From: Pedobacter sp.
GTDB lineage: Bacteria; Bacteroidota; Bacteroidia; Sphingobacteriales; Sphingobacteriaceae
Length of the DNA: 5,527 nt
Reading direction: 5' to 3'
Assembly: GCA_030149995.1 (NCBI GenBank)
Contig: JASLGV010000334.1
Coordinates: 1-5,527, forward strand
Shown: positions 5,485 through 5,527 of the stretch, piece after piece
Layout: every line of letters starts with the position of its first letter
Numbering within the stretch: position 1 is the first letter of the stretch
The notes under the pieces: generated by a model
Seen by the model: only the letters and a program-made list of their open reading frames with translations
Databases searched by the model: none
Told to the model about the DNA's origin: nothing
Translations under genes and position numbers: made by a program

Positions 5485-5527
5485 ATGGAACAAAAGGAAA
5501 AATTATTTAAGCAGATTTTCGATTCGA
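5485..5527 (+). CDS. Start of a rightward gene, possibly an ECF sigma factor (3' truncated)
   Basis: ATG at 5485 opens a frame that runs to the window end, encoding MEQKEKLFKQIFDS (14 residues). An in-frame TAA at 5482-5484 directly precedes it, so translation cannot start further upstream. The sequence resembles N-termini of Bacteroidota ECF sigma-70 factors, which often begin with a charged stretch then LF..IF/IY before the region 2 helices. Only 14 codons are visible, so this is a suggestion from style, not an identification. The gene is divergent from the symporter, with about 150 bases between the two starts. I see no SD sequence. Confidence 0.45.
   Translation, partial: MEQKEKLFKQIFDS

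Noticed and set aside
1..5527. CRISPR array, tRNA, rRNA, insertion sequence or phage genes
   Set aside because: No regularly spaced repeats, tRNA-like cloverleaf, transposase or terminal inverted repeats with target duplications were seen on reading both strands.

Overview
The window looks like chromosomal DNA of a Bacteroidota bacterium, most likely a Sphingobacteriaceae member (Pedobacter- or Mucilaginibacter-like). This rests on several things: moderately AT-rich coding sequence, an Asn-rich outer-membrane beta-barrel ending in Phe, a BlaI-type repressor paired with an M56 peptidase that has a TonB-plug-like tail, leaders without a Shine-Dalgarno sequence, and one good Bacteroidota-type promoter (TTTG, 19 bp, TAGTTTTA). 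The genus is inferred from protein style, not from any search.

Layout. (1) Positions 2-1516, + strand: the C-terminal 504 residues of a large outer-membrane barrel protein, cut by the window start. (2) Positions 1506-3290, - strand: a two-gene regulatory unit. A BlaI/MecI-family repressor comes first, followed after 6 bp by an M56 (BlaR1-type) membrane metallopeptidase. The peptidase gene converges on the barrel gene and overlaps it by 11 bp. A perfect 8-5-8 inverted repeat sits two bases upstream of the repressor ATG and is a strong candidate autoregulatory operator. (3) Positions 3335-3384: a 50-bp near-perfect palindrome, probably the terminator of the next unit. (4) Positions 3411-5335, - strand: a DctA/GltP-type symporter with an unusual coiled-coil insertion, followed by a 166-aa membrane-anchored protein of unknown function with a GTG start. 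(5) Positions 5336-5484: a divergent intergenic region with the symporter promoter and two copies of the dyad TTGTAACAA. (6) Positions 5485-5527, + strand: the first 14 codons of a gene whose start resembles ECF sigma factors.

How the genes work together. The repressor and M56 peptidase form a classic signal-to-derepression pair: the peptidase senses something outside the inner membrane, repressor inactivation follows, and the operator is freed. The peptidase has no penicillin-binding sensor domain. Its periplasmic tail instead resembles a piece of a TonB-receptor plug, so the signal is probably not a beta-lactam. The symporter unit is functionally separate and probably imports C4-dicarboxylates or acidic amino acids. 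No mobile element, CRISPR array, tRNA or rRNA was seen. The points most worth a second look are the plug-like sensor tail, the terminator embedded in the opposing gene, the repressor operator, the symporter coiled coil and the paired dyads.
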